Part shown: in pieces, positions 20,988 to 29,304 of the stretch | Layout of the letters: each line of letters starts with the position of its first letter | How positions within the stretch are numbered: position 1 is the stretch's first letter | NCBI RefSeq assembly: GCF_000196675.2 | Contig: NC_015312.1 | Span: forward strand, 6,464,501-6,528,500 | Source: Pseudonocardia benzenivorans CB1190 | GTDB lineage: Bacteria; Actinomycetota; Actinomycetes; Mycobacteriales; Pseudonocardiaceae | Reading direction: 5' to 3' | Length of the DNA: 64,000 bases | Made by a program: the position numbers and the translations under genes | Notes under the pieces: generated by a model | Database searches by the model: none | What the model saw: only the letters and a program-made list of their open reading frames with translations | What the model was told of the DNA's origin: nothing

Positions 20988-21974
20988 TCAGCCCACCGGC
21001 GGTGGCTCGGCCCGATGCAGGGAGAGCCTGCCATCTCGGCGGACCAGGTCCAAACCGCCCGGGAGGGCGACGCCGCCCTGACCGCGCCAGCGTCCGACGA
21101 GATCGTCCACGGCGCGCAGGTGGAGGTCGGTGAGATCTCTCACACCGCTGGTCAGGAGCCATTCCCGGAGGGCTCGGCGGCGCACGGCCTGCGGTGCCGG
21201 GCTGAGTGTCGCGGCCCGCAGGCCCCCCTCGGGGAGCCGGGCCGCAGCCAGCAGCTCGCCGGCCAGTGCGTCGAGCACATCGCCGTCCTCGCGCAGCTGC
21301 GCGGCCGTGCGGACCAGCGCCTCCGCGACCCCGCCCGCGAGCACGTCCTCAAGCAGCGGCAGCACCTCCCGGCGCAGCCGCACGCGGGTGAAGCGGGGGT
21401 CGTCGTTGTGCGGGTCGTTCCACGCGGTCGCGCCCAGCTCCGCGCACGCAGCCCGGGTCGTCGCACGCCGGACGCCGAGCAGCGGCCGCGCCCACGGCGG
21501 GTCCCACGGCCGCATCCCGGCGATCGAGCGCGGCCCCGAACCGCGGCCGAGCCCGAGCAGGACGGTCTCGGCCTGGTCGTCGAGGGTGTGCCCGAGCAGC
21601 ACCGGGCTGTCGGGAGCCGGGCGTGCGGCCAGCAGCGCGGCGTACCGGGCGCGCCGGGCCGCCGCCTCCAACCCGCCCGGTCCGCCGACGACGACCGGGT
21701 GCACCCCGGCCGGGACGCCCCGCGCGCCGAGATCGGCAGCCAGCGCGGCCGACCGGGCGGCGGAGCCCTCCTGCAGCCCGTGGTCGACGATCGCCGCCGT
21801 GACCCGTCCGGGCAGCTCGGCGGCGGCGGCCAGGGTCAGGGCGAGCGAGTCGGCACCCCCGGAGCAGCCGACGACGACGGGCGCCTCCCGCACCGGCGCG
21901 GGCAGCGCCACGAGCGCGCGCCGGACCGCGAGCCGCAGCGACGCCACGGCGCTCCCCGCCCGGGTCGTCGTCAC
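20988..21974 (-). CDS. tilS: tRNA(Ile)-lysidine synthetase
   Basis: A 328-residue N-type ATP pyrophosphatase that modifies the wobble cytidine of tRNA-Ile(CAU) to lysidine. The PP-loop is VVVGCSGGADSLAL, with VDHGLQEGSAARSAALA and LLGHTLDDQAETVLLGLGRGSG as family blocks. The C-terminal domain is short, as usual in actinobacteria. The GTG start is 10 bp after the zincin stop, so the two are probably co-transcribed, with hpt downstream. Confidence 0.95.
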   Translation of the reverse strand: MTTTRAGSAVASLRLAVRRALVALPAPVREAPVVVGCSGGADSLALTLAAAAELPGRVTAAIVDHGLQEGSAARSAALAADLGARGVPAGVHPVVVGGPGGLEAAARRARYAALLAARPAPDSPVLLGHTLDDQAETVLLGLGRGSGPRSIAGMRPWDPPWARPLLGVRRATTRAACAELGATAWNDPHNDDPRFTRVRLRREVLPLLEDVLAGGVAEALVRTAAQLREDGDVLDALAGELLAAARLPEGGLRAATLSPAPQAVRRRALREWLLTSGVRDLTDLHLRAVDDLVGRWRGQGGVALPGGLDLVRRDGRLSLHRAEPPPVG

Positions 21975-21984
21975 CGCGCGCCGC

Positions 21985-23046
21985 TCAGCCCATCCGGCGC
22001 AGCCACGCCGCCGGCTCGGCCAGCTCGGCCCGCGTGGGCAACGTCTCGGGGGACTCCCACACCCGGTTGAACCCGTCCATCCCCACCGCCAGCACCACGT
22101 ACGACGTGAACGCCGCCCCGACCGCGTACTGCTTCATCTTCGCCTCGACGCCCAGCAGCGCACGGAGCAGCCGGTCGAGCAGCCCGCCGCCGCGGCGCCG
22201 GACGGTGAACCGCTCACGGATCGTCGCGACGCTCGGCACCACCGACGGGCCGACCGCGTCCATCACGTGGTCGGCGTGGCCCTCCAGCAACGTCGTCAGC
22301 GCGAGCAGGCCGTCGAGCACCTCGCGCTGCTCCGGGCCCTGCAGCAGCTCGACGACGGCCAGCGCGTCGCCCTTCGTCTCCCGCATGCGCCTCGCGACCT
22401 CCGGCAGCCGCGACAGGACGTCGCTGCCGTCGGTGTCGGCCAACGAGAGGAACTTGCCGACCTGTCCCGCGAAGTGGTCGCGCAGCCACGGGACGGCGGT
22501 GAACTGCAGCCTGTGCGTTGCCTCGTGCAGGCAGACCCACAGGCCGAACTCGGCGGCCGGGACGTCGAGCGACTGCCGGGCCGCGTGCACGTTCGGCGCG
22601 ACCAGCAGCAGCCGGCCCGCGCCGTCGGGGCCGCCGAAGGGGTCGTACTGGCCGAGCACCCGCCCGCCCAGGTACGCGAGCACCGACCCGACCTGCAGAC
22701 CGGCCGTCGTCCCGGTGACGGCACGGGCGACCCGGGCCGTGCGGGGCAGCGACGCGCCCGCGGTCAGCGCGGCCATGCCGTCGACGGCCGCCGCGGCCCA
22801 TGCCGGCCGGTCGACGACGTCGGCGGGCAGCAGCGGAAGGCCCGCGCCCAACCCGGTGACCTGGCGGACGTGCCCCTCGGCGACGGCCGCGTCGGACCGC
22901 AGCCGGACGACCAGCTCGCGGGCCTCGGCGCGGGACGCCTGCGGGCCCGGGCCCATCAGTCGGCCGGCGGTGCGCTTGGCCAGGTCCCAGTTGACGGGCA
23001 GGCCGGACGGGGCGGGCACAGGGGTCTGGGTCGGAGCGGACGGCAC
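21985..23046 (-). CDS. Zinc-dependent metalloprotease-like protein (zincin_2, Rv3626c-like)
   Basis: A 353-residue protein of the family once tagged as associated with coenzyme F420. The N-terminal half is helical; the zinc motif HEATHRLQF (HExxH) lies mid-protein within WVCLHEATHR. A conserved block LLEGHADHVMDAVGPSVVPS, probably giving the third ligand, follows. The C-terminus has KQYAVGAAFTSYVVLAVG. No protease activity is established for the family to my knowledge. The start is GTG at 23046 with TAGCCT 7 nt upstream, so it is probably leaderless. The position beside tilS and dacB matches mycobacteria. Confidence 0.9.
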   Translation of the reverse strand: MPSAPTQTPVPAPSGLPVNWDLAKRTAGRLMGPGPQASRAEARELVVRLRSDAAVAEGHVRQVTGLGAGLPLLPADVVDRPAWAAAAVDGMAALTAGASLPRTARVARAVTGTTAGLQVGSVLAYLGGRVLGQYDPFGGPDGAGRLLLVAPNVHAARQSLDVPAAEFGLWVCLHEATHRLQFTAVPWLRDHFAGQVGKFLSLADTDGSDVLSRLPEVARRMRETKGDALAVVELLQGPEQREVLDGLLALTTLLEGHADHVMDAVGPSVVPSVATIRERFTVRRRGGGLLDRLLRALLGVEAKMKQYAVGAAFTSYVVLAVGMDGFNRVWESPETLPTRAELAEPAAWLRRMG

Positions 23047-23053
23047 CTACCCG

Positions 23054-23059
23054 AGGCTA
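23054..23059 (-). promoter_or_regulatory. -10 box of a leaderless promoter (zincin gene)
   Basis: TAGCCT on the minus strand ends 7 nt before the GTG at 23046, with no Shine-Dalgarno sequence between. This is the spacing seen for leaderless actinobacterial mRNAs. Confidence 0.45.
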
Positions 23060-23101
23060 CGCACCCGGGGTGGTCCGACCGCACCCCGAACGGCACTCCA
23101 T

Positions 23102-23141
23102 CTGCCTCGTGGGCCGGCGTCCTGCCTCGTGGGTCGGCGTA
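23102..23141. repeat. 20-bp tandem repeat, two copies
   Basis: CTGCCTCGTGGGYCGGCGT plus one base occurs at 23102 and again at 23122, with one internal difference. It lies in the 116 bp between the zincin start and the dacB stop. Just before it, AACGGCACT (23089-23097) resembles part of repeat A. Confidence 0.75.
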
Positions 23142-23162
23142 GTCGGCTCGGGGGCCGGGCCG

Positions 23163-24578
23163 TCAGCGGCAGCCGCAGCGGCTCAACTCCGCCGCGATCG
23201 CGTCGAGGCGGGGCCGGACGTCGGCGGGGCTGGGGCCGTTGGACATGAACGCGAACACCAGCAGCCTGCCGTCGGCGTCGGTGACGACGCCCGCGAGGCT
23301 GCTCACACCCGTCAGCGTGCCCGTCTTCGCGCGCACCACGCCGCGCCCGGCCGCGGACGTCCCGGTGCCGAAGCGGTCCTCCAGCGTCCCGTCGCCGCCC
23401 GCGACGGGCAGGCCGGCGAGGATCGGCCGCAGGAAGTCGGTGTCGTCGGGACCCTGCGGCGGCGCGGCGGCGGCCGCGAGGATGCCGGTGAGCAGTCGCG
23501 GCGGGATGCGGTCGACCGTCGAGAGCCCGCTGCCGTCGACCAGCACCGCGCCCGACGGGTCGATCCGGGCCTGGCTCAATGCGGCCAGCACCTGCGCCGC
23601 GCCGCCGGTGAACGACGGCTCCCCGCCACGGGCGATCGCGACCTCGCGCGCGAGGATCTCGGCCGTCACGTTGTCGGACGCCTCGAGCATGTACTCGATC
23701 AGGTCGGAGATCGACGCGGACGACACCGTGCCCAGCACCTGCGCGTTCGGCGGCGCGGTGCCCGAGCTGACCACCGACGGGTCGAGCCCCAGCTCCTTCG
23801 CGAACGCCTGGCCCGCCGCACCGGCCGGGTCGGCGACGCGGGCACCGTCCTGCGCGGTGGGGTCGATGCGCCCGCCGTCGAGCATCAGCGGCTCGATGGG
23901 CGTGATGTCGCCGCCCGCGATGTCGGCCCGGTCCCACCCCTGCGCGAACGTCGGCCCCGTGTAGCGGCTGGTGTCGACGATCACGGAGGTGATCTTCTGG
24001 TTCCCCATCGACTTCTCGACCGCGGCGGCGAGATCGGCCAGCCGCGGGGCATCGGGGTAGACGGAGTCCTTGCCGGGGGGCAGGTCGGTCAGCGAGGGGT
24101 CACCGCCGCCGACGATCACGACCGAGCCGGGCGTCGGGCCCTGGACGACCTTCGTGTAGAGGTGATCGGTCCCCGCGAGCGTCAGCAGCGCGGCGGCGGA
24201 GGTGAGCAGCTTGGCCGTCGATCCCGGGGCCAGCGGCTGGTCGACGGCGCGCTGCCACAGCTGCGACCCCGTCGAGGGGTCGACGACGGCACCGCCGAAC
24301 GTCCCGAGCGCGCTGGTCCCGGTGACGGGCTGGAGCGCGGCGGTCAGGCCGGCGGCCGTCGGCAGCGGCGCGTCGGCCGGGAGCGGCCCCAGCGCGGGCA
24401 CCGGGACCGGGATCGCCGGGGCGTCCGCGGCCGACGAGCCGAGCAGCTGGGGAGCCGACAGCGCGACCGCCGAACCGATCGCCGCGGCCGTCACGAGAAC
24501 AGTGAGCACCGCGACGCCGCGGCGCAGCCCACGACCCGGGACTCGGAACGTGTCGCCGATCCGACGTCCGAAACCCAC
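23163..24578 (-). CDS. dacB: D-alanyl-D-alanine carboxypeptidase/endopeptidase (PBP4 class)
   Basis: A 471-residue low-molecular-weight penicillin-binding protein that trims peptidoglycan outside the membrane. An N-terminal hydrophobic anchor or signal (GVAVLTVLVTAAAIGSAVAL) follows a basic start. The active-site motifs are SxxK in APGSTAKLLT, SxN in ASDNVTAEIL and KTG in VRAKTGTLTG. The long insertion between SxxK and SxN is typical of PBP4. GTG at 24578 was chosen because AGGAGGAAC lies directly upstream; the longer start at 24716 adds unrelated residues. It diverges from ppa. Confidence 0.94.
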   Translation of the reverse strand: MGFGRRIGDTFRVPGRGLRRGVAVLTVLVTAAAIGSAVALSAPQLLGSSAADAPAIPVPVPALGPLPADAPLPTAAGLTAALQPVTGTSALGTFGGAVVDPSTGSQLWQRAVDQPLAPGSTAKLLTSAAALLTLAGTDHLYTKVVQGPTPGSVVIVGGGDPSLTDLPPGKDSVYPDAPRLADLAAAVEKSMGNQKITSVIVDTSRYTGPTFAQGWDRADIAGGDITPIEPLMLDGGRIDPTAQDGARVADPAGAAGQAFAKELGLDPSVVSSGTAPPNAQVLGTVSSASISDLIEYMLEASDNVTAEILAREVAIARGGEPSFTGGAAQVLAALSQARIDPSGAVLVDGSGLSTVDRIPPRLLTGILAAAAAPPQGPDDTDFLRPILAGLPVAGGDGTLEDRFGTGTSAAGRGVVRAKTGTLTGVSSLAGVVTDADGRLLVFAFMSNGPSPADVRPRLDAIAAELSRCGCR

Positions 24579-24739
24579 CCGTTCCTCCTGCCTGCGACCT
24601 CTCTCACGGGGGTGACCCGCACCCCCGGAGGGCCCACACCGTCGGGCGGTCCCCCACACTAGAGGTAGGCGCCGGGGCCGGTCGCCCGACCGGCGTCGGC
24701 TCCCGACAGCCGCCACCGACCCATCAGGAGCAACGAACC

Positions 24740-25243
24740 GTGGACTTCGACGTCACCATCGAGATCCCCAAGGGCGGCCGGAACAAGTACGAGGTGGACC
24801 ACGAGACGGGACGCATCCGCCTCGACCGGACGCTCTTCACCGCGACCCAGTACCCGGCCGACTACGGATTCATCGAGGACACCCTCGGGGAGGACGGCGA
24901 CCCCCTCGACGCGCTGGTCCTCGTCCAGGAGCCGACGTTCCCGGGCTGCCTGATCCGCTCGCGCGCCATCGGCATGTTCCGGATGAAGGACGAGAAGGGC
25001 GGCGACGACAAGGTCCTCTGCGTCCCGGCCGACGACCCGCGCCAGGAGCACCTGCGCGACATCCACCACCTGCCCGAGTTCGACCGGGCGGAGATCCAGC
25101 ACTTCTTCGAGATCTACAAGACGCTGGAGCCGGGCAAGAGCGTCGAGGGCGCGACGTGGGTCGGCCGCGCCGACGCCGAGTCCGAGATCCTCGCCTCCCG
25201 CAAGCGCGCCCACGAGGCCGCCGCGGAGCACGAGGACCACTAG
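24740..25243 (+). CDS. ppa: Inorganic pyrophosphatase
   Basis: A 167-residue family I soluble pyrophosphatase. The opening is DFDVTIEIPKGGRNKYEVDHETG. The active-site signature DGDPLDALVLV carries the metal-binding aspartates, and YPADYGFIEDTL and the C-terminal FEIYKTLEPGKS are present. The start is GTG at 24740, with AGGAG 9 nt upstream. This gene closes the block that is syntenic with M. tuberculosis (Rv3628). One copy of the 84-bp direct repeat begins directly after its stop. Confidence 0.97.
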   Translation: MDFDVTIEIPKGGRNKYEVDHETGRIRLDRTLFTATQYPADYGFIEDTLGEDGDPLDALVLVQEPTFPGCLIRSRAIGMFRMKDEKGGDDKVLCVPADDPRQEHLRDIHHLPEFDRAEIQHFFEIYKTLEPGKSVEGATWVGRADAESEILASRKRAHEAAAEHEDH

Positions 25244-25244
25244 C

Positions 25245-25328
25245 GTCCGTTCGCACGTCCCCCGGTGGCGGCCGCGTCAGCGTCGCCCGGCGGCACCGGG
25301 TGGGCCCTCTGCGGCCCGGATCCTCTCC
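25245..25328. repeat. 84-bp direct repeat C, left copy (orphan marR 3' fragment)
   Basis: This matches 41411-41494 at 80 of 84 positions, in the same orientation. On the minus strand it can be read as EKTRAAEGPPGAAGRR-like residues (here ERIRAAEGPPGAAGRR) followed by TGA, i.e. the end of the MarR protein encoded at 41443-42003. Homology to marR stops just upstream of this. Two short stems are included: CCCGGTG/CACCGGG and GGGCC/GGCCC. The two copies bracket the catabolic gene island. Confidence 0.9.
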
Positions 25329-25356
25329 TCGGCCCTCGACGGCCGGACTCGCCGTG

Positions 25357-26199
25357 TCAGCGGACGTTCTGTCGCTGACGACCGAGACCGTCGATCTCCA
25401 TCTCGACGACGTCCCCGCGGCGCAGATGCGGAAAGCGACCCGAGAGGGCAACGCCCTCGGGCGTCCCGGTCAGTACGAGGTCACCCGGCTCGAGCACCAG
25501 CCGGTGGGACAGCACCCGGACGAGAGCTGCCACCGGGAAGACCATGTCCTTCGTCGACGAGTCCTGGCGTGGCTCGCCGTTCACCCAGGATCGCAACCGC
25601 AGCGCCTGCGGCTCGACCTCCGCGGCCGGTACGAGGTCGGGACCGAGCGGACAGAACGTCGGGAACGTCTTGCCCGTCGACCACTGGCCCCCTGAGAGAT
25701 CGAACTGGTACTCGCGCTCCGAGACGTCGTTCGCGACGACGTACCCGGCGACGTGGGAGAGCGCGTCCTCGTCGGTGACACAGTTCGCGGCCCGTGACCC
25801 GATGACGACGGCCAGCTCGACCTCCCAGTCGCCACGAGTCGAGCCCGCCGGCAGCACGACGTCGTCGTCGGGTCCGACGAGGGTGTTGGGGTGCTTGAGG
25901 AACAGGATCGGCTGCTCGGGGACCGGGCTGCCGGACTCGGCCGCGTGAGCGGCGTAGTTCTGCCCGATGCACAGGATCGCCTGCGGTCGCGCGACCGGCG
26001 GGCCGATCCGCAGACCGGCGGGATCGACGACGGGGAGCCGACCCGCACGAGCCTCCTCCGCTGCCCGGGTGAGGCCGTCCGCGGCGAGGAAGGCGCCGTC
26101 GATGTCGGCGGTCAGCGGCGTGAGGTCGAAGACGGTGCCGTCGATCTCGACGACCGGACGTTCGGAACCTGCCGGGCCCAGCCGGCGGAACGCCGTCAC
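25357..26199 (-). CDS. Fumarylacetoacetate hydrolase (FAH) family protein
   Basis: A 280-residue FAH-fold enzyme, the last gene of the island's minus-strand run. Family members hydrolyse or decarboxylate beta-diketo or hydroxymuconic ring-cleavage products with a divalent metal. The conserved blocks are ILCIGQNYAAHAAESG, ILFLKHPNTLVGPDDDVVLP, DWEVELAVVIG with the metal-binding acidic residues, and GYVVANDVSEREYQ. The C-terminal GDLVLTGTPEGVAL is also typical. It overlaps the RidA gene by 4 bp. In this context it probably acts late, on the open-chain product of ring cleavage, but the substrate is unknown. Confidence 0.9.
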   Translation of the reverse strand: MTAFRRLGPAGSERPVVEIDGTVFDLTPLTADIDGAFLAADGLTRAAEEARAGRLPVVDPAGLRIGPPVARPQAILCIGQNYAAHAAESGSPVPEQPILFLKHPNTLVGPDDDVVLPAGSTRGDWEVELAVVIGSRAANCVTDEDALSHVAGYVVANDVSEREYQFDLSGGQWSTGKTFPTFCPLGPDLVPAAEVEPQALRLRSWVNGEPRQDSSTKDMVFPVAALVRVLSHRLVLEPGDLVLTGTPEGVALSGRFPHLRRGDVVEMEIDGLGRQRQNVR

Positions 26200-26588
26200 G
26201 ACGGGATCCCGACGACGGCCTCGATCTCGACGAGCAGCTCGGGCAGGACCAGCGCGGACACCTGCACCAGCGTCGACGCCGGCTTCGCGGCGCCGAAGAA
26301 CTCCTTGCGAACCTCGTTGACGGCCTGGCGGTCGTCGATGTCCGTCAGGTAGACGGTGACCTTCAGTACGTCGGCGAACGACGCCCCGACCAGGCCGAAC
26401 GTCCTGCCCAGCAGCTCGTGGACGTACCGGGCCTGTGCCGTGACGTCCCCCTTGCCGACGACCTCGCCGTCGGGTGTGAGGGCGACCATCCCCGAGACGT
26501 GGAGCAGGTCACCGAAGCGGACGGCGTCGGTGTAGTGCGAGACGGCGGGCGGCCCGCCGGGGACGACGAGCTCCTCACGAACGGTCAT
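26196..26588 (-). CDS. RidA (YjgF/YER057c/UK114) family protein
   Basis: A 130-residue Rid-family protein, normally trimeric. Members of the RidA branch deaminate reactive imines and enamines. HVSGMVALTPDGEVVGKGD, the DVLKVTVYLTDI segment and LPELLVEIEAV identify the family. The active-site arginine of archetypal RidA (PARS) appears replaced here, since the segment reads KPASTLVQV. It thus belongs to a Rid branch without that residue, and imine hydrolysis should not be assumed. It overlaps the CoxE gene by 14 bp and the FAH gene by 4 bp, in one operon. Confidence 0.9.
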   Translation of the reverse strand: MTVREELVVPGGPPAVSHYTDAVRFGDLLHVSGMVALTPDGEVVGKGDVTAQARYVHELLGRTFGLVGASFADVLKVTVYLTDIDDRQAVNEVRKEFFGAAKPASTLVQVSALVLPELLVEIEAVVGIPS

Positions 26589-27792
26589 GGGCTCCTCCGG
26601 GGTTGCGATGGTGTCGTTCGAGGTGGTCGGCGACGCCGCGCAGGGCGGCGGTGCCGGAGAGGTCGAGGTGGTCGTCGACGTGGGGCAGCGCGGCGCGCAG
26701 CCCGCGGACCTGGGGATCGAAGCCGGTGGCGGCGGCGTGCGGGTCACACCAGACGACCCGCCCGACGCGCTCGCGCAGCCGGCGCAGCTGGGCGGCGAGG
26801 AGGTCGGGCTCACCGACGTCCCAACCGTCGGACAGCACGAACGCGACCGTCCGCGGGGTGAGCCCCGGCTCGACGGCGTCGACGAACTCCCGCAGGCAGT
26901 GGCCGATCCGGGTGCCGCCGGACAGCGCGCCCGCCCGGGCGGCGAGCCTGCGGACGGCGACCTGTCGCGGGTGGCGCCGCAGCTCGGCGCCGACCAGGGT
27001 GAGCTCGACGTGGAAGACGCCGGCCTCGACGAGCCGCGCGTGCCGCGCGAGCGCGTGTGTGACGGCGAGGAACAGGCCGGTGACACCGGCCATCGACGAG
27101 CTGACGTCGCACAGCACGGCGACCTCGGCTCGGGCGGGCCGCGGCCGGGTGTGCAGCAGCTCGACGAGCTCGCCGGAGCGCAGCCCGTGGCGAAGGCTGG
27201 CGCGCAGGTCGAGCAGGTCCCCCGCCGGCGCGGTGCGGCGTCGCCGGCCGGGTGCGCGGGCGAGGGCCCGCACCATGCGGCGGACCTCCGTGTCGACGTC
27301 GTCGTCGTCCACCGCGGTGACCGGCATCGGTTCCCCACGTCGCAGGCTCGCGGTCGGTCGGGGCACCCGGCGGTCCCCCTGCCGGCCCGCGTCCCCGCCG
27401 CTGTCCCCGTCCTCGGCGGCGCCGCCCTCGGCGGGCGAGGTGGACGTGTCCCCCGCCACGGGGTCCGCGGCGGTGACGGCGACGTCGGCACGGCTCCAGA
27501 AGACCGGGAAGACCAGGTCGAAGAGCCGGGTCGACGGCCGATCGGAGACCAGCGTGGCCCGCATCGCCGCCTGCACGTCCTCCCGGCGGTCCAGGGCGAC
27601 CTCACCGAGCGCGCGGACGGCCCGGGCGGGCGCCCCGCCGGGGACGGCGGCGCCACAGGAACGCAGCAGCTCTGCGAAGATCACGATGTCGTCGGCGAGC
27701 CGACCGGTGCGCCGGCGGCGGGCGTCGCGGGCGCGCGCGACGCTGTGCCGCGCTCCGCCGCGCCCTCCCGGTCGCGACGCCTCGCCGCTCAC
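26575..27792 (-). CDS. VWA-domain protein, CoxE-like
   Basis: A 405-residue protein of the CoxE/VWA-containing family that pairs with MoxR-type ATPases to mature molybdenum hydroxylases. An Arg-rich N-terminus and an acidic low-complexity linker (about 110-160) precede the VWA domain. The domain has a MIDAS motif DVSSSMAG (DxSxS) and a later VLSDGWDVGEPD. The GTG at 27792 overlaps the MoxR stop (GTGA). The 3' end overlaps the RidA gene. Role by context: inserting or activating the molybdenum cofactor of the hydroxylase encoded just upstream. Confidence 0.88.
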   Translation of the reverse strand: MSGEASRPGGRGGARHSVARARDARRRRTGRLADDIVIFAELLRSCGAAVPGGAPARAVRALGEVALDRREDVQAAMRATLVSDRPSTRLFDLVFPVFWSRADVAVTAADPVAGDTSTSPAEGGAAEDGDSGGDAGRQGDRRVPRPTASLRRGEPMPVTAVDDDDVDTEVRRMVRALARAPGRRRRTAPAGDLLDLRASLRHGLRSGELVELLHTRPRPARAEVAVLCDVSSSMAGVTGLFLAVTHALARHARLVEAGVFHVELTLVGAELRRHPRQVAVRRLAARAGALSGGTRIGHCLREFVDAVEPGLTPRTVAFVLSDGWDVGEPDLLAAQLRRLRERVGRVVWCDPHAAATGFDPQVRGLRAALPHVDDHLDLSGTAALRGVADHLERHHRNPGGAHDRS

Positions 27793-28709
27793 CCGCCGCC
27801 CACCGCGCGCAGCAGGCGCGCGCCGTCGCCTGCACGGAACCGCGCGAGGTCCGCTGCGTCCTTGACGAGGCAGCCGGCCGTGCCGTGGACGGTGTCGGCG
27901 TCGAGGGAACCGTCGAGCGCGGTCAGCGCCCGGACCCAGTCGACGGTCTCGGACACCCCGGGCGTCTTGCGGTAGCCGCTCGCCCGGACCTGCGCGACCA
28001 GCGCGCACGCGCGCCGGACCAGTTCCTCGGACGCCCCGGGGACGAGGGCCTCCACGATCCGCACCTCGCGGTCGGTCGTGGGGTAGGGCAGCCAGTGGTA
28101 GAGGCAGCGCCGGCGCAGCGCGTCGGACAGGGCGCGGGTGCGGTTGGCGGTGAGCACGACGCGCGGCCTGCGCGTCGCGACGATCGTGCCGAGCTCGGGG
28201 ACGGTCACCTGGAACTGTCCGAGCACCTCCAGCAGCAGGGCCTCGAACTCCTGGTCGGCCCGGTCGACCTCGTCGACGAGCAGGACGACGGGTCGGTCGT
28301 CCTGCGGGTCGATCGCCTCCAGCAGAGGCCGGCGCAGCAGGAAGTCCGGGGAGAACACCTCCGCGCGCAGCTCCTCCCCGACCGGCCCACGCGCCTCGGC
28401 CATGCGGATGGCCAGCAGCTGGCGGGCGTAGTCCCACTCGTAGAGGGCGTGGTGGGCGGCGAGGCCCTCGTAGCACTGCAGCCGCACCAGCCGCGCGCCC
28501 GTCGCGGCCGCGAGCGCCTCGGCGACAGCCGTCTTCCCGACGCCCGGCTCGCCCTCGAGGAGCACCGGGAGCTCCAGGACCTCCGCGAGGTGCAGGACGA
28601 GCGCGAGCTCACGGTCCGCGACGTACCCGGTGCCCCCGAGCGCCGCGACGAGGGAGGCGACGGCGTCGGCGGGAGCGGTGTCGTCAGCGCCGCCGGCGGG
28701 CTCAGCCAC
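27789..28709 (-). CDS. MoxR-type AAA+ ATPase, CoxD-like
   Basis: A 306-residue MoxR ATPase. Walker A is EGEPGVGKTAVAEALA, Walker B VVLLVDEVDRAD, and sensor 1 lies in VVLTANRTR. It should act with the CoxE-like VWA protein as a chaperone that finishes the molybdenum active site. The start is GTG at 28709, overlapping the end of the small-subunit gene by 8 bp. The stop overlaps the VWA gene start. A much longer in-frame extension upstream is a shadow of the small-subunit gene. Confidence 0.92.
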   Translation of the reverse strand: MAEPAGGADDTAPADAVASLVAALGGTGYVADRELALVLHLAEVLELPVLLEGEPGVGKTAVAEALAAATGARLVRLQCYEGLAAHHALYEWDYARQLLAIRMAEARGPVGEELRAEVFSPDFLLRRPLLEAIDPQDDRPVVLLVDEVDRADQEFEALLLEVLGQFQVTVPELGTIVATRRPRVVLTANRTRALSDALRRRCLYHWLPYPTTDREVRIVEALVPGASEELVRRACALVAQVRASGYRKTPGVSETVDWVRALTALDGSLDADTVHGTAGCLVKDAADLARFRAGDGARLLRAVGGG

Positions 28710-29304
28710 CGTCGGCAGCGGCCGTCGCTCCGTGCGCGGCACCCTCCGGCGCCGGGTCCCCGCGCAGCTCGGCGGCCGCCTCCATCGCGGCGTCGACGAT
28801 GTGCTGATAGCCGGTGCAGCGGCAGAGGTTGCCGGCGATCGCCCGGCGGACGTCGTCGCGGGTCGGCTCCGGGTTCTCCTCCAGGTAGTCCTTGAGGACC
28901 ATGACCATCCCCGGGGTGCAGAACCCGCACTGCACCGCGTGGCACCGATGGAACGCCGCCTGCACCGGGTGCAGGTCGTCGGGCGTCCCGCGGACGGCCT
29001 CGAGCGGCCGGTACATCCCCGCGAGGCTCTGCGTCGTGATGTGGTCGACGGGGGCGAGCCGCTGTGGGGCGAGACCCTCGATCGTCGTGACCTCGGCGCC
29101 GTCGACCTGGACGGCGAGGACGTTGCAGGACTTGACGACATCACCGTCGACCTCGATCACGCAGCATCCGCAGCGCGCCTCCAGGCAGCCGTTGTGGGTC
29201 CCGGTCAGACCGGCCACGTCGCGGACGAACTCGAGCAACAGCGTTCGCTCGTCGATCTCGGCGCTGACCTCGCGGCCGTTGACGGTGAGGCAGACCTTCT
29301 GCAT
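28702..29304 (-). CDS. [2Fe-2S] small subunit of a xanthine-dehydrogenase-type hydroxylase
   Basis: A 200-residue iron-sulfur subunit that passes electrons from the molybdenum site to FAD. The N-terminal plant-type ferredoxin domain has GCLEARCGCC, and a further Cys in VKSCNVLAVQ. The C-terminal four-helix domain has CGFCTPGMVM and NLCRCTGYQHIVDA. All eight cluster ligands are visible. The tail after residue 175 is Ala/Gly-rich. The ATG at 29304 overlaps the stop of the FAD-subunit gene by one base (TGATG), giving tight coupling. Confidence 0.95.
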   Translation of the reverse strand: MQKVCLTVNGREVSAEIDERTLLLEFVRDVAGLTGTHNGCLEARCGCCVIEVDGDVVKSCNVLAVQVDGAEVTTIEGLAPQRLAPVDHITTQSLAGMYRPLEAVRGTPDDLHPVQAAFHRCHAVQCGFCTPGMVMVLKDYLEENPEPTRDDVRRAIAGNLCRCTGYQHIVDAAMEAAAELRGDPAPEGAAHGATAAADGG

